A DNA stretch of 64,000 bases from contig JACVVK020000214.1 in the NCBI GenBank assembly GCA_018292915.2, positions 231,001 to 295,000 of the forward strand, written 5' to 3'. Both the position numbers and the translations under genes were made by a program. The notes beneath the pieces are model-generated. The model was not told the origin of the DNA, searched no databases, and saw nothing but the letters and a program-made list of their open reading frames with translations. The stretch's first letter is position 1. The number at the start of each line of letters is the position of its first letter. Positions 62,956 to 64,000 of this stretch are shown here, in pieces. The stretch comes from Batillaria attramentaria (Eukaryota > Mollusca > Gastropoda > Batillariidae).

Positions 62956-63020
<65 letters not shown>
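62956..63020 (+). repeat. (GA)n microsatellite
   Basis: About 65 bp of GA. Confidence 0.95.
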
Positions 63021-63023
<3 letters not shown>

Positions 63024-63099
63024 ATTTATATGCATACTAGTACAAAAACAAACGCAAGAGCAAAACGTGCAAATTGATCATTTTATTTTTGTTTCATTT

Positions 63100-64000
63100 T
63101 TGGCCACAACATATTATATTATTGTTTTGTAGCAAGACGAGTCATGAGGTCATTAGATTAGCTGATACATGGGCGGCCCACCGTTTCTCCCAAAGTCGAA
63201 TACTTACAGCTAAAGTACTTTCAAACCTCAAACTATTCTTTTTCTCTTTATACCAGGAAAGACACAGTTTGAATGTTTCCACAAAATTAACCGATGAACT
63301 GAAAAATGATTTTTTGACACTTAAGACGTGTTTTTGCATGCAAGTCATGTGCATGACCATTTTTTTTTTGTGTATAGTAATGCTTGTAGTCATTATTATG
63401 ATATTTGTCTGTGTGTTTAAGTGTGTGTGTGGGGGGGGGGGGGGTTGCTCTTAATGCAACTTTGATTTTGTATGTTTCCATTTTGTCTTGTTTATATTAC
63501 ATGTACGTACCAAGATTTAGTGGTTGAATTGTTTCCAGTTGTAAAACGTACCATTTTCCTTCAGGTTTTTGTTTGTGTGTTCATTGGAACCTGCCAGCCA
63601 AGCAACAGTTTAGATATCTTGTGGTGGTCTCCATGTTGTCTTTTTTTTTGTCATACACTTCCCCTAATTATAACTTGAAATTATTAATTTACCGATTAGC
63701 TCAAAAAAGATTTTTAAAACTTAAGAGTGTTTTCGCATGCTGCGTAGCAATAATAATACCAATCAGTGTATATTTATGTATGATATAGTGTATCTTTATG
63801 TTTTATGTTTCATAATTATGTGTATGTTGGGTGGAAGTGAGGGGTGGGAAAGATGGGATGAGCTGGGGGTGGGTGTTGGGGGGGGGAGTGAGGGGTGCAG
63901 GGGGGAGGGGGGAGGAGGATGATGTTTTAAACACGGAACATTTTTTATTTTTTTTGGATAATGGACCTTGTACATACTTAAAAGAATTAATCAGCATACT
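63100..64000 (+). repeat. Diverged duplicated segment
   Basis: 63280-63430 and 63685-63840 share ordered blocks (a GAT-rich start, 'cttaaga', 'gcatgc', then G-rich sequence after T-rich), about 405 bp apart. Open frames here are hydrophobic but have no splice or start support. Confidence 0.35.

Noticed and set aside
63074..63454. 126-codon hydrophobic frame
   Set aside because: Low-complexity T/G-rich sequence with a poly-G-encoded end; no splice or conserved motif.

Overview
This is an intron- and repeat-rich eukaryotic window of the kind seen in molluscs, most likely a gastropod. The clues are abundant (CA)n, (CT)n and (AT)n microsatellites, tRNA-derived SINEs, truncated non-LTR retrotransposons, arrays built on AAGGTCA motifs, and lineage-specific Ig-domain receptor genes with short, mostly phase-1 exons. 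The organism call is inference from style; no species marker was seen.

Genes. Four pieces look like immune-type or adhesion receptors. (1) At 405-697 (+) is the last exon of a receptor tail carrying YMDM and YVDM (PI3K-SH2-type YxxM) motifs. (2) At 7992-8138 (+) is an orphan tail exon with an ITIM-like LTYVEL and an ITSM-like TEYADI. (3) On the minus strand, 23047-14579, is a five-exon single-Ig transmembrane protein with a short tyrosine-free tail. (4) At 52920-62426 (+) is an eleven-exon receptor: signal peptide, about three Ig-like domains, TM helix, and a tail with NPVY and ITIM-like SPYTEV. The exon phases of (3) and (4) close exactly (223 codons, and 532 codons including stop). Other coding traces are an unidentified two-exon 3' gene end on the minus strand (5093-4628), a frameshifted THAP finger inside a Kolobok-like transposon (41380-42334), and a decayed Tc1/mariner transposase end (about 43.0 kb).

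Mobile DNA, left to right. 0.7-14 kb: diverged tandem repeats, SINE pieces and a perfect 60-bp x3 repeat. 15.1-16.7 kb and 26.0-27.3 kb: two inverted solo LTRs of one family. 17.9-20.2 kb: an AT-flanked array of 558-bp units, arranged as a giant palindrome, each complete unit holding a full type I hammerhead ribozyme; it lies in the intron just upstream of the TM exon of receptor (3). 23.5-25.4 kb: a Mutator-like foldback element with a 9-bp target duplication. 28.7-32.0 kb: two inverted AAGGTCA-array elements around a Helentron-like fragment. 32.0-38.3 kb: three LINE remnants, one split by a 1.59-kb Helentron-like element that carries a SINE. 44.2-45.7 kb: a minus-strand LINE. 45.9-47.3 kb: a solo LTR with a perfect 5-bp target duplication inside an AAGGTCA array. 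49.9-51.5 kb: a second full copy of the 1.59-kb element. 60.5-61.1 kb: one SINE nested in another. 62.6-62.9 kb: a GGCCCGTACGTAA-ended MITE.

The strongest lead for something undescribed is the hammerhead-bearing array inside a receptor gene, with three ribozymes in sense orientation between the Ig exons and the membrane-anchor exon, plus a decayed relative in an intron of the second receptor gene.
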